Source of the DNA: Bretschneidera sinensis
Taxonomy: Eukaryota > Streptophyta > Magnoliopsida > Brassicales > Akaniaceae
Assembly (NCBI GenBank): GCA_023935145.1
Contig: CM043704.1
Location: forward strand, 95,567,873 to 95,631,872
Length of the DNA stretch: 64,000 bases
Direction of reading: 5' to 3'
Shown: positions 12,425-23,074 of the stretch, in pieces
How the letters are laid out: each line of letters opens with the position of its first letter
How positions within the stretch are numbered: position 1 is the first letter of the stretch
Position numbers and translations under genes: made by a program
Notes under the pieces: model-generated
The model's input: the letters and a program-made list of their open reading frames with translations, nothing else
What the model was told of the DNA's origin: nothing
Database searches by the model: none

Positions 12425-13487
12425 CCGAGTCGAGCATGTATGGAGCAGTCTATCTGCTCGGACTTGGAGCTAGTGGGCCGAGCATGTGTGGAGCAATCTA
12501 TCTGCTCGGCCTTGGAGAACATGGGTCTGAGCATGTGTGGAGCAATCCATCTGCTCGGCCTTGGAGAGCATGGGTCCAAGCATGTGTGGAGCAATCCATC
12601 TGCTTAGCCTTGGAGAACATGGGTCCGAGCATGTGTGGAGCAATCCATCTGCTCGGATTTGGAGCTGATGGGTCAACCATGTGTGGAGCAATCCATCTGT
12701 TCTGCCTTGGGGAACATGGGTTTGAGCATGTGTGGAGCAATCCATCTGCTCGGACTTGGAGCTAATGGGCCGAGCATGTGTGGAGCAATCCATCTGCTCG
12801 GCCTTGGAGAACATGGGTCCGAGCATGCGTAGAGCAATCCATATGCTCGACCTTAGAGAACATGGGTTCGAGCATGTGTGGAGCAATCCATCTGCTTGGA
12901 CTTGGGGCTGATGGGTCAAGTATGTGTGTAGCAATCCATCTGCTCGGCCTTGGAGAACATGGGTCTGAGCATGTGTGGAGCAATCCAACTGCTCGGACTT
13001 GGAGCTAATGGGCAGAGCATGTGTGGAACAATCCATTTGCTCGGCCTTGGAGAACATGTGTCCGAGCATGTGTGGAGCAATCCATCTGCTCGGACTTGAA
13101 GCTGATGCGCCGAGCATGGGTGGAGCAATCCATCTGTTCGGCCTTGGAGAACATGGGTCCGAGCATGTATGGAGCAATCCATCTGCTCGGACTTGAAGCT
13201 GATGGGCCGATCATGTGTGGAGCAATCCATCTACTCGGCCTTGGAGAACATGAATCCAAGCATGTATGGAGCAATCTATCTGCTCGGACTTGGAGTGGGC
13301 CGAGCATGTGTGGAGCAATCCATCTGCTCGGCCTTTGGAGAACATGGGTCCGAGTATGTGTGGAGCAATCCATCTGCTCGGCCTTTGGAGAACATGGGTC
13401 CGAGTATGTGTGGAGCAATCCGTCTGCTCGGACTTGGAGCTGATGGGCTGAGCATGTGTGGAGCGATCCATCTGCTCGGACTTGGCA
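12425..13487. repeat. 49-bp minisatellite, 22 copies, hairpin-forming units (E1)
   Basis: About 22 units with a 49-bp period, each centred on GAGCAATCCATCTGCTCGG or a close variant. Each consensus unit has a perfect 7-bp inverted pair (CCGAGCA and TGCTCGG, 18 nt apart) and a nested pair GAGCA/TGCTC. Linkers are of two kinds, CCTTGGAGAACATGGGT (type A) and ACTTGGAGCTGATGGGC (type B), which largely alternate. It lies between the antisense gene and the polypurine tract. Long ORFs on both strands here arise because 3 x 49 is divisible by 3. They are not genes. Confidence 0.95.
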
Positions 13488-14347
13488 CTGGTTTTGAGTT
13501 TCCAGGGAGACTCTTGGGCTTCCTGTATTTTGGGCCCATGGAGAATGTTTTTTTGAGCTTCTTGAGCTGCTGGGAAACCTGGGTTTTTGGGCTCTCCTGG
13601 GGCCCAGTTCCCTTAAGTTCTTTGGATTTTATTGACACGTGGCAAGTGTCAGCCCTCATTAAATGCTTTGCAGTCGTTTTAGCAAGAGTGGCGGCGTTTG
13701 TTAATGATTGAACTCCTTGGGGAATGAAGCGGTGTTCTTGGGGACTGGAACGGTGCCTATGGAAGAGAAACGACGCCCAGAGGAATAGCACGACCCCTAG
13801 GTCTGATCATGTGCTGCCTAGTTCGTGGCGATGGTCTCTTTGGGGAACAAGAAAGTTGCCTCGAGCTTCTGAAGTGTCACTTCCTCATCCGTTCCTTCAT
13901 TGAATGTCCTCGCTTGTTGCGCCCTCTTTTCCTCCATAATGAGGTTTTTGCTTCCTTCTCTTTTCACTTCAAATCATAGTGAGTTTTGCAAAGAGAGAGA
14001 TTTCTTTGAAAGCCTTCAGCCTCGTTCCAAATTCCTGAGAGCTTTCGTCCTCGTCCTAAATTCCTGAGAGCTTTCGTCCTCGTCGCAAATTCCTAAGAGC
14101 TTTCGTCCTTGTCAAACAACTTCTGAGAGCTTTTTGTCCTGAATTTTTAGAGTTCTAGTATGTTGATATCTCCTGGTGGTTCGGGTTTGGTGACTGGTCT
14201 AGGCTCGGTCAGTGGTGCGAGTGCTCGGTTGACGTAGCGTTTGAAGGGTCGCGGAGGAGGAGGTTCTGAAGAGTTCGATTCGTAAGGGGAGTTAAGAGTC
14301 TGAATCCTTCGAATGTTGGTGAATTCGTCCACCCTTTTCTTTTAAAT
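13488..14347 (+). promoter_or_regulatory. Upstream region and leader of the antisense gene in E1
   Basis: This lies between the 49-bp array and the antisense ATG. At 14028-14145 a unit of about 30 bp is repeated roughly four times, each with GAGAGCTTTCGTCCT or a close form. At about 13938-13960 it matches the TATA-containing segment of E2 (TATATAAGGAGGTTTTGC there, CATAATGAGGTTTTTGC here), so the TATA box appears to have decayed in E1. Confidence 0.5.
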
Positions 14348-16517
14348 ATGTCTTCATTTGATACATACCGAGACCAACCTAGTAGTGATAGTGGTAATAG
14401 TAGGAGTAGTTGTAATGATAGCGGTAGTGGTAGTACCGAAAAGACGGGGTCGGTCACGTCCTCCTCTAGGAGTGCGACCCCGGAAAAGGCCGTAGCAAGG
14501 GAGGGGCCCTTGGCAATGGTGCCATACGTCCCTACAGTAGAGGAGTATGAAGAGGACTCCTCTTCTGGGGACCCCTACAGTAGAGGAGTATGAAGAGGAC
14601 TCCTCTTCTGGGGACCAGACGGACAAGGCCCTGGCTGACATCAGGGGGGCCTCGGCTGTGGACGAGAGGGAGGAGTGGGAGTACGCGGCCAACACGATCC
14701 CCAGCCAGCTAAGAGAGGAGGACTTGGAGGTGATCCATAAGTCGTACCGCATCCCGTGCGAGTACGCCCTCCGGCTGGCCAGGGTAGGGGAGAGGGCTTG
14801 CGACACCCACCTAAGCCGTGTGCCCTACGAATTGTGTGTACGAACACCACATAAGGGCGGGGCTTCGGTTCCCTCTTCATTCATTTTTCTGTGCCGTTTT
14901 ACTGTACTTTAATATAGCGTTGTGTCAGCTAGTGCCGAACTCGGTACGGCTGATAACGGCCTTTATCATTGTCTGCTCGGAAGTGGGTGGACTGATGAAT
15001 ATAGATGTGTTTAAGGCCCACTTTCAGATCAGCAGTTGTCAGTACCTGGGCCAGAAGAAGACTATTGAAGAAGACTCCGTCCTCGATCAAGAGGTGGAAG
15101 AATAACTTTTTCTTCGTCCGGGCTGCGAAAAGCTTCAGCCTTCCCCTCTAGTGGAGCTTGGATCGAGCGAGGAAGTGCAAGAAGCCCAGTCTTCTCCCTC
15201 GTGAGCAAAAGACTGTGAATGCGATGGTGGCCGCGCCGTTGGATGTGGAGGTTCTTTACGACAACGAAGAACTGATAAAGCACGACCTTTGCCCCCCCTG
15301 GTCCGAGCCCTCCATTGAGAATGGTAACCCCGTACCTTTTAGACTTGCACTTACTTTATTTTGCTTTCGTTTTACTTATTGCTCTGGACTCAGTACTTAA
15401 GCTTTACTTCTGTTTTTTGTTTGGGCAGAGATGGAGGCGATGACCAGGGCGAGAGAGCAGGCGAGGAAGCTCGCTTTGGAGAAGAGGCGAGCTACTGCGG
15501 CAGAGAAGCAGCAGGCCTCTGGGTCGAGGGCCCGAAAAAGGCTTCGAGGCCAGTCCCCGACCCCGATCGACCTGTAGCCCCAGTGGCTTCTGTGGCCTTG
15601 GTGCCATCCGTTGTTCTCGGCCCTTCTCTGGGTGTCGTCTCCGAGTCAGCGATCTTCAGGCCTAACTGGGCCCTGAAGGTTGACAATTCTGTTTTTGCGC
15701 ACCCCCGGGTGGCGCGAGAGCACTTAATCATCGGGATCCCTCCCCGTGATCTTTTGGAGCTTTCGAGGAGACTGACCGAGGCACTGTGCTCGGCTATTGA
15801 GGCGATCATGTCTCAAGTAAAACTTCTCTTCTGGACTCTTTGGTTTCCTTTTTCTTTCTTTCATACTTTTATTCGTTTTTTGACTAACACTTAGTTGCCC
15901 GACTACAGATGAGTGTCCTTCTCGGTGTTACCTCTCGCCAATGTCTGGACACGGCCGAGTTGCTAGGCCAAACTCGGTGCCAGCTAGAGGAGAGGACCTA
16001 GGCTGTCTAGTAGTTGCAAGCGTCGGAGGATACGGCCAACCAGGCTAGGATTGAAGTAGTCCGGGAGAGGGATGCCGCTCTTCGTGCCAAGGCCGAGGCC
16101 GAGTAGCAGAGAGATGATACTGCTCGTGCTATGCAACGCCTGGTGGAGGAGGGCGAGGCCCGTACTCGGGCTGTTGTTGAGGAGGCCCTAGCGGCTTTTC
16201 AGGGCTCGGATGCCTTCCGAACGGCCGTGGACCTGGAAAGGGGGAAACAGTTCCTCGAGGGCTTCGTGGAAGCCAAGAAGAAGGTCGACATGATGCATCC
16301 CGAGATTGACTTCTCAGGCCTCGACCTTCTAGACCCTAAGGAAGAGGAAGCAGCAGCTGAAAAGGCCGAGGAGGAGGTGGCTGTTGAGCCAAAGGCCGAT
16401 GCTGAGCCAGCCCCGGTTCTAGACTATGTTTTTGTTTTTTCCTTTTTGTATCCCAACGCTGTTAGTGCCTTTTTTTATGCCCTAAGGCCGTTAGTGCCTT
16501 TTTGTATCTTTTGGTAA
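14348..16517 (+). pseudogene. Antisense intron-containing gene of E1 (Transposase_28-like), broken
   Basis: Runs opposite to gag-pol and ends tail-to-tail with integrase. Exon 1 (14348-15323) has a Ser-rich acidic N-terminus followed by a domain with EEWEYAAN, IPSQLREEDL, GLRFPLHSFF and QLVPNSVRLITAF. This resembles the plant family Pfam calls Transposase_28 (putative gypsy-type transposon). Intron 1 is 15324-15428. Exon 2 (15429-15816) is basic and Pro-rich, then has SVFAHPRVAREHL. Intron 2 is 15817-15908. Exon 3 (15909-16517) is a long Glu/Ala/Arg-rich probable coiled coil. Damage: a 43-bp tandem duplication, a 2-nt deletion near 14840, a frameshift near 15030-15100 and several TAG stops in exon 3. 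Function is unknown. E2 carries the same gene. Confidence 0.75.
14530..14615 (+). repeat. Perfect 43-bp tandem duplication in the antisense gene
   Basis: The copies 14530-14572 and 14573-14615 are identical, starting CCCTACAGTAGAGGAGTATG. As 43 is not a multiple of 3, the duplication shifts the frame. Removing one copy in concept restores the reading frame that E2 shows, so the duplication is recent and inactivating. Confidence 0.95.
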
Positions 16518-16619
16518 TTTTAATAGAACCTTTTTTTCCAACCTTGCTGTTTATAACAATCTTTTGTTACAATTTCTATTTTAACCGAACTTCCTTTTGA
16601 AACTCGTGCGCGGGGTCCG

Positions 16620-17921
16620 AGTTTATTGATAGAAATGTAGAAGATGTTCGGCGTTCCAAGTTTGCAGAATATGTTTCCCACTTAGCTCCTCGAGCTCGAA
16701 GGTTTCGAGACGGCATACTCTTTTGATGCGGTACAAGCCCTCCCAGTTAGGGATTAACTTTCCCGTTTCACGTGGTCGAGATACTTCGTTCTTTCGTAGA
16801 ACGAAATCATGAAGCCGGAAGTGCCTTCCTCATACTCGAGAGTTGTAATACCCGACGGTTCGTTGCTGACAAGCAGCTAGCCGAATCTGAGCTTTATCTC
16901 AGGCTTCGTCGAGAAAATCGACATTCATACGGAGAGCCTTATCATTGCTATTGCTCTCGAAATTTTGCACTCGGAGCGAGGGCACTCCGATTTCCAAGGG
17001 GATGACGGCTTCGGAGCCGTAAATCATGAAGAAAGGGGTTTCGTTAGTGAGTGCTCAGGCAGTGGTTCGATATACCCAGAGGATATTCGGCAAGTGGTCC
17101 GTCCACTGTCTGTCTTCCTCGTCCAATCTCCTTTTGATGCCCTGTTAGTTACTTCGGTTTGTCTATTGGCTTGTGGGTATCCGACGGAAGAGAAGCGATG
17201 TTCGATATGTAGCTCGTCACAGAATGTTTTAAACTGAGCGCTATCGAATTGCTTGCCGTTGTCAGTTATTAGAACTCGGGGTATATCGAAGCGGCATACT
17301 ATTGATTTACAGACGAAAACCCTGGCCTGATGGTATGTGATGCTGGCCAGTGGTTGGGCTTCTACCCACTTCGTGAAATAGTCTATTCCCACTATGAGCT
17401 ACTTCCACTGGTCGGGTGCTCAAGTGAAAGGTCCGAGGAGGTCCATCCCCCACATGATAAAAGGAAATGGGCTGGTGATCAGAGTGAGAGGATTCGCCGA
17501 TCAGTGGGAGATGGTAGCATACTACTAGCAAATTTTGCACTTCTTCACCAGTTCCATGGTTTCTCCTCAAATCCCGAGCCAGTAGTAACCTTGGCGAAGG
17601 ATCTTGAAGGAGAGGGCTCACCCCCCGAGGTAATTCTCAGCAGATCCCTTCATGGACTTTCCGGAGAGCGTAATTAGCCTCAATTGGGCCTAGGCATTTT
17701 AAATAAGGAGTTGTAAGACCCCTTTTGTATAGTTGATCGTTCAATATTGCATACCACACTGCTCGTGAGACGATTTTTCTGGCCTCGTTCTTTTCATCCG
17801 GGAGATGTCCGTCCCGCAAATACCCGAGGATAGGGTCCATCCAGGTTTCCCCTATAGCCACGGGCAACATAGTGGTTTCCTCAATGCTGGTGCTATGAGC
17901 GTTTCGAGGTAGACCGCTCAT
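16620..17921 (-). pseudogene. E1 integrase region
   Basis: Inserts element cDNA into the host genome in working relatives. The N-terminal zinc-binding part is near 17640-17700 (KVHEGIC). The catalytic core is at 17024-17400 with YFTKWVEAQPLASI and TDNGKQFDSAQF, carrying the Asp residues of the D,D,E triad. The C-terminal region near 16700-17020 includes FFMIYGSEAVIPLE and LIPNWEGLYRIKR. Frameshifts separate these blocks, and a TGA interrupts the region after NVDFLDEA. No chromodomain is visible. Confidence 0.85.
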
Positions 17922-18505
17922 GTGGACTCGAGTGGTCGAGAGGAGGTGAGCCGGGGAAAGGAATCAGCCTTCAAGTTTTCGGCCCGGAGAACTTGATTGA
18001 TTCGAAACACTTTGAATTTGGTGACAAGCTCTTTGGATTTTGCTAAATAGCAGGCGATCTTCTCTCCTCGGGCCTCAAACTCTCCGTTGACTTGGTTTAC
18101 CACCAATTGTGAGTCGCTGTATGCGTTCAGGATCTCTACGGATAACACCCTGGGTAGCTTCATCCCAACTAGTAAAGCTTCGTACTCAGCTTCATTGTTT
18201 GAGACTCTAAATCCGAACCTTAGGGTGTACTCGATGGTAAAGCCGTTCAGGCCACTTAAGATGAGTCCGGCACCACTCCCAGCGTCGCTAGAGGATCCAT
18301 CGACGTGGAGCGTCCACTGAAAGACTACCCTGGTCTCGACGAGATCTGAAATATAATCATCCTGAATCGGGAGGGTGGTTTCCACAATGAAGTCGGCCAA
18401 AGCCTGGGCTTTGATTGCTGTGCGAGGCCGATAAAATATGTCAAACTCCCCAAATTCTACAGACCATTTCACCATTCTTTCGGAGATATCCGGCTTGTGG
18501 AGCAC
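17918..18505 (-). pseudogene. E1 second RNase H domain (Tat hallmark)
   Basis: An open frame of about 195 codons. It begins with the end of the first RNase H (HKPDISERMVKW) and continues into a second RNase H fold, with the acidic residues in LHVDGSSS, NNEAEYEALLVGM, AYSDSQLVV and ENLKADS. This D-E-D-D series is retained, so the fold itself looks intact here. A duplicated RNase H of this kind is characteristic of Tat-lineage elements. Confidence 0.85.
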
Positions 18506-19616
18506 CTATCGAAGGGGCTGGTCGGTCAAGAGAACAATCATATGTGCTTGAAAATATGGCCGGAGCTTGCGGGTCGTAACCAGGAACGCATACGCCATTT
18601 TCTCCACGGGAAGATCTCTTGTTTTCGCGTCGTGGAAAACCTTACTTACATAGTACACGGGCTTTTGGACGTCTACCTCCTCCCATATTAGGACAGAGGC
18701 CACCACCTCGTGCCCCGCCGAGAGGCGTAGAAAAAGATTTTCACCGATAACGAGTTTGGTAAGTAAGGGGGACGAGCCTAAGTACTTCTTCAGTTCTCCA
18801 AACACTTCTTGGCAATCCTCGGACCAGACGAAGTCCTTGGTCTTTCTAATGGCTTTGAAGAAGGGGAGACACTTTTCTGCGGATTTTGACATGAATTGGC
18901 TCAAAGCTGCTATCCGCCCAGTGAGTCACTGGACCTCTTTCAAGGTCCGGGGTGATTTCATGCTGAGGACGACCTCTATCTTTTCAGGGTTCGCCTCTGT
19001 ACCCCTTTGCGTCACCATGAAGCCAAAGAACTTTCCTCCAGTGACCCCGAACGCGTATTTAGGGGGATATGCTTTTTACTAGCATATCGTCCAAGTAGAC
19101 TTCCATGTTTCGGATGATCTACTCCTGAAAGATTTTGTTTACCAATCTCTGGTAGGTGGCTCCAGCGTTCTTTAACCCGAAAAGCATAACTTTATAACAA
19201 TAAAGCCCCCGTCTGGTGATGAAGGCCATTTTCTCCTGATCGGGCCGGTACATAAGAATCTGGTTATACCCAGAGTAGGCGTCCATAAAGGTCAGCAACT
19301 CGTGCCCTAAAGTTGCGTCGACGAGCTGGTCGATCCTTGGCAAAGGGAAGCTATCTTTCGGGCAAGCCTTGTTCAGATTCGAGAAGTCGATGCAGATCCG
19401 CTACTTACCACTGGCCTTCTTCACCATCACCACGTTGGATACCCAATCTGGGCAGTCCACTTCACGAATAAAGTTGGCCGTGAGCAGCTTGTCTACCTCG
19501 GCCTGGTTAGCGACCTCTAGCTCGGGCGCGAACGATCTTTTTTTTTGAATGACTGGCATGTAGTTTGGGTCCACACTCAACCGATATACGATCACCTCAG
19601 GGCTGATTCCGGGCAT
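18506..19616 (-). pseudogene. E1 reverse transcriptase and first RNase H
   Basis: Two frame blocks give the N-terminal RT (PVIQKKRSFAPE, REVDCPDWVSNVVMVKK) and the palm (FMDAYSGYNQI, DQEKMAFITRRGLYCYKVMP-like, FGLKNAGATYQRLVN). The catalytic YLDD is at 19086-19097 in a third block after an in-frame stop. RNase H follows at 18506-18904 (KPVYYVSKVF, EKMAYAFLVTTRKLRPYF). Stops and small indels break it. Confidence 0.9.
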
Positions 19617-19763
19617 ATTTGCGGTTGACCAGGCAAAGAAGTCCTGGTTCTCTCAGAAGAGGGTGAGTAAGTGTCCCCGAGAGGCCTCGGGGAGATTGGA
19701 GCCAACCTGGATGGTTCGAGAGACATCCTTTCCGAGGAGTATCGCAATCAACACTTCCACCAG

Positions 19764-20516
19764 CTAGCCCCATGGGTTCGTTCCTTCATCCCTAAAGTCA
19801 TCCAACTCGAGTGGGAGAGCTTCCATCCTCTTGCCTCCTCCCACTGGGTTGAGATAGCAAGACCTGGAGATCTGCTGGTCTCCCTTAATCTCGCCCACAC
19901 CTTCCTCGGTTAGGAATTTCATTTTTAAGTGATAGGTGGAGACGACCACTCGGAGTTTGTTAAAAGTGGGTCGACCTAGGATCATGTTATAGGACGAACT
20001 CTGCCTGATGATCAGGAAAATAGTCTGCACAGTGATTGCCTGTGGGGCCTTTCCCGCGGTTACAGGGAGAACTATGCTACTCTCTGCAAACACCGGGCCC
20101 TCCGAAAAGCCGTAGAGGGGGGTAAGAACTGGCTCTAATCGAGAGTCTCCCAGTTGCATTTGTTGGAAGGCGTCATGGAATAAACTGTCGGTCGAACTCT
20201 TGTTGTCGACCAAGACGTGCCTGATCTCGTGATTGGCCACGAGGAGGGAGATGACCACGACGTCATCATAGGGGGTTTGGACTCCCTCCAGGTCCTTGTC
20301 TGAAAAAGCGATGGTCATGTCCGCCTTCCGTCTTTTGTGGGGTCCAAAAAACGAGGCTACCGACCGGGCATAAGTTTTTTTGCGGTTTTCAAAGGTGCCC
20401 TCGACTGCGGGTCCCCCACAGATGGTTTTGATGACCTTGGCCGTAACAGCCTCTGGCTTCTTTCCGTTGGGCTCCCCGTGGCTTTGCCCGGGACTCCTCC
20501 GAGTTGGTCGCACCAC
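19764..20516 (-). pseudogene. E1 aspartic protease region
   Basis: About 250 codons remain open. The protease motif is VLVDNKSSTDSLF, where relatives of this lineage have VLVDNGSSADIL. The Gly after Asp-Asn is Lys, which should disrupt the active-site turn. Further on are NMILGRPTFNKLR and VSTYHLKMKFLTEEG, the usual link to RT. Confidence 0.85.
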
Positions 20517-20599
20517 TATATCCCGATCGGGTGGACGCTCGGGACTCCTCCGGGGTTGTTCCGCGAATTTCTCTGTTCGGGGCCCAGTAAACTCTTTTA

Positions 20600-21789
20600 A
20601 CTGCCCCCTGTTGATGAGGGCTTCGATCTGATGTTTTAGTGCCTGTCAATCCTCTGTGTTATGCCCGTGGTTCCTGGATTTGCATCAAGATGTCAGTCCT
20701 GGATGCGTTGAGAGGGGTGAAGTTCCCGAAGCCTGTCCTCGTGGAAAGGTCGCTTGACGGGCTCCTGAAGTGAACTGGCAGGGCACCTTCTTTTCCTCTC
20801 CGCGTCCCCTTCCTGCTCCCTTCGAAAGGCCTGGTCATCTTTCGCCAACACGTATTTCTAGGCTCGGGCTAAGATTTAATTCATGTCACCGGGTGGTCGC
20901 CTGGTGAGTTTCGAACTGAAGATCCCAGATCTCAGTCCATTTTTAAATGAAAACATCTGAACACTGGGTTCGAGGTTATGGATCTCCCAGGCCGCGGAGT
21001 TGAACCTTGATATGTAAGCTCAAAATTTTTCCCCTTTTGACTGGAAGATGTTGAATAGGGACTCCGAGGTCTTCTTAGGACCTTTACTATTGAGAAAGTG
21101 GGACGCAAAGCCATAGCTTAATTCCTTGAACGTGCGGATACCCTCTGGTTTTAAGCAAGAATACCACGTCACTGCCGCTTTTTCAAGCGTTAAAGGGAAA
21201 GCTCGACACATTACGGGGTCGGGGTGTCTGTGGAGCGTCATCGTAGTTTTGTAATGTTAGAGGTGGTCCAGGGGATCCGTGGAACCGTCGTAAGGTTTGA
21301 TCTGGGGCATTCGAAAGTTCGGTGGGAGAGGGGCCTCAAGGACCTCCTGAGTGAAGGGAAGGTCCTGAACGTTGAGCTCGTCCATGACACTGTGGTTACG
21401 GCCCTTGAGGGCTTCGTTGATTCATCCCTCCATGTCCTCTATTCACTTGCCGAGACCCTCACTGCTCCTAAATGAGGGACTTTCTCGAGACTTAGTCACA
21501 CGAGGTGGGGAAGGCTCAGCAGCGGAACAGCCGTCAATGGGGAGTCTGCGACTGGCCGAATCGGTGCAGTTGGGGTTCGGTCGTGATGGCGTATATGGCG
21601 GCTGGTGGGGTGAACCTCGGTGGCCAGATTGACCACTAGCTGTGAGAGCTCTACAAATTGTGCTTGGAGTGTAGCCATGTTGGGGTGCGCATCGGATTCG
21701 GTCGAAGAACTCGATCCGGCCCGATGGGTGTGAGTACTAGCCCCCGCCGTTCCTTTACCGACGTCCTGGGCGGTGTGTTTAGGTGACAT
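20600..21789 (-). pseudogene. E1 gag
   Basis: Starts at ATG 21789. Open blocks are at 21496-21789 (THTHRAGSSSSTESDAHPNM) and 21020-21241 (the retrotransposon gag domain, with CRAFPLTLEKAAVTWYSCL and FKELSYGFASHFLNSK). Near 20650-20700 a zinc-knuckle-like stretch has lost its final Cys to TGA. The intact form in E2 is CX2HX4HX4C. Several frameshifts separate the blocks. Confidence 0.85.
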
Positions 21790-21844
21790 GGCAACAGATG
21801 AGTTCTTTAACTTTCTTCGCTTTTACTGTTTAGCGAGAAATGGT

Positions 21845-21868
21845 GATTTCCCACGGACGGCACCAATC
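21845..21868 (-). other. Primer-binding site region of E1
   Basis: On the minus strand this begins GATTGGTGCCGTCCGTGGGA directly after the 5' LTR. The corresponding position in E2 reads GATTGGCACCGTCCGTAGGA. Similarity between two elements and position next to the LTR support the assignment. I cannot name the primer tRNA. Confidence 0.65.
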
Positions 21869-22246
21869 TGTTGATGCCAAAACGTGTTCGCTCAGTTGGA
21901 GGCCGGATCTTGAGAAAACTTGTACAAGGGAGAAGAAGTAAACTAGGGGGATGCCAGAGGAAATGCCTCCGAGGATGCTCCGAAGCTTTTGTTAGTGTGT
22001 GATTAGAATAGCGGCGTTCTTACTGTAGGTTAAGAAGAGTCTGGTCCCTTATTTTGGAATGCGCACTTGAATCTTTTTATAGGGGTCGTCCAGGGCCACC
22101 ATGACCTAGGGTCCAACTGGGTGGGCAATGATGTCCAGAAGGCCCTGTATTGGCTTGCTGTCTCGGTTAGGGGTTGCCCCGCTGCCTTAGCTTAGGACGG
22201 TCCACATGTCACGTTTCTATTGGTTATGTGTTTTTTAGCAGTATCA
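21869..22246 (-). repeat. 5' LTR of E1
   Basis: A 378-bp copy of the sequence at 11829-12324, beginning TGTTGATGCC and ending TATCA on the plus strand. It has lost two blocks relative to the other LTR. The TATA-like CTATAAAAAG on the minus strand is retained near 22074-22084. Confidence 0.9.
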
Positions 22247-22568
22247 CAGAGTATTTCCCTTGTTCCCAACAAGCTAATCAGGATGACACTAGAGCAAAAT
22301 TCTTCCCAATAAAACATTATGGCATAAAGCACATCATAAAGAATTTAAAAACAGAAAAATTATGTTTCAGATCTCATTGAGACAAATCATCGAACAGGTC
22401 GTGTTCGAGAATGGGACATGCTAATATGCTAATCAATACTGTAAATACTCGACGATATATAAATTCACTGCAGGTTTAGATACTTAATAGTATTACTTCG
22501 AAAAAGACAACAAAAAAAAAAATTAGAGCTACGGAGGGAGATAAAGAAAATGATACCTCAATTCTTAC

Positions 22569-22615
22569 AGATCAGAAGCTAGCCCAACGCTGTACCGACT
22601 TTGGTTTACCGGAGG
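22569..22615 (-). other. Candidate non-coding first exon of the small gene at 9687-10072
   Basis: On the minus strand a TATATA stretch (22641-22648) is followed about 30 bp later by a GC-richer leader. The leader ends in a donor context at 22569 (GATCT, then GTAAGAAT). The nearest suitable acceptor on this strand before a coding exon is at 10086. The link is inferred from signals only and would put E1 inside the first intron. Confidence 0.35.
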
Positions 22616-23074
22616 CAGAGTCGCGCTGCAAAGGTCGACAATATATAATTAGTTGTCTTGTCTTGGAGACCAAGTTTTAACGGCTTGAGAAAGTAAACGA
22701 CGGCGTTTATTAGGCATCCATATAGCTAACGTGGCTAAAACCTGCAAGGAGACGGACCTGCGACCAACCCATCATTACTACTTTGCACCCCATGAAGGAT
22801 TTGCTCAGTTGGGCAAAAGCCCATTGGTATTTTTATTTTCGATCCAGTGAATGGGCCAGGTAATGTATATAGCCCTTTTTCTACTCCTATAATTTCCAAA
22901 AAAATGATTTCTTCTCTATAATTTCTATTATTTTTTATTTGTTCATAGGATAAAGCCTATCAGATTTATGGACCCAAACATCCTAAAAAACTGCTTTACA
23001 AAATGGTTTATATTTATTAAAATTTGAATTTATCTCGTAACAACTATTTTCATTATTGTTTTACCAAACATTAA

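Larger units (their letters stand above)
11829..22246 (-). mobile_element. E1: Ty3/gypsy Tat-type LTR retrotransposon, full length but decayed
   Basis: A 10.4-kb element in minus orientation, flanked by the perfect 5-bp target duplication CAGAG (11824-11828 and 22247-22251). Its LTRs lie at 21869-22246 (5') and 11829-12324 (3'). In element order it has a primer-binding site, gag, aspartic protease, reverse transcriptase, RNase H, a second RNase H-like domain, integrase, an antisense gene, a 49-bp repeat array and a polypurine tract. Domain order protease-RT-RNase H-integrase is Ty3/gypsy. The extra RNase H after the normal one, and the absence of a chromodomain, indicate the Tat lineage. Every ORF is broken by stops or frameshifts, so this copy cannot encode its own transposition. 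Confidence 0.93.

Noticed and set aside
12425..13487. CRISPR-like array
   Set aside because: Units are contiguous with two recurring linkers rather than unique spacers, and the setting is a plant retrotransposon.
12322..13791. Many long ORFs on both strands (up to 235 codons) with Cys/Leu/Ser-rich products
   Set aside because: They are produced by the 49-bp tandem repeat: three units make 147 bp, so an open frame stays open in a cycle. No domain, and both strands are equally open.
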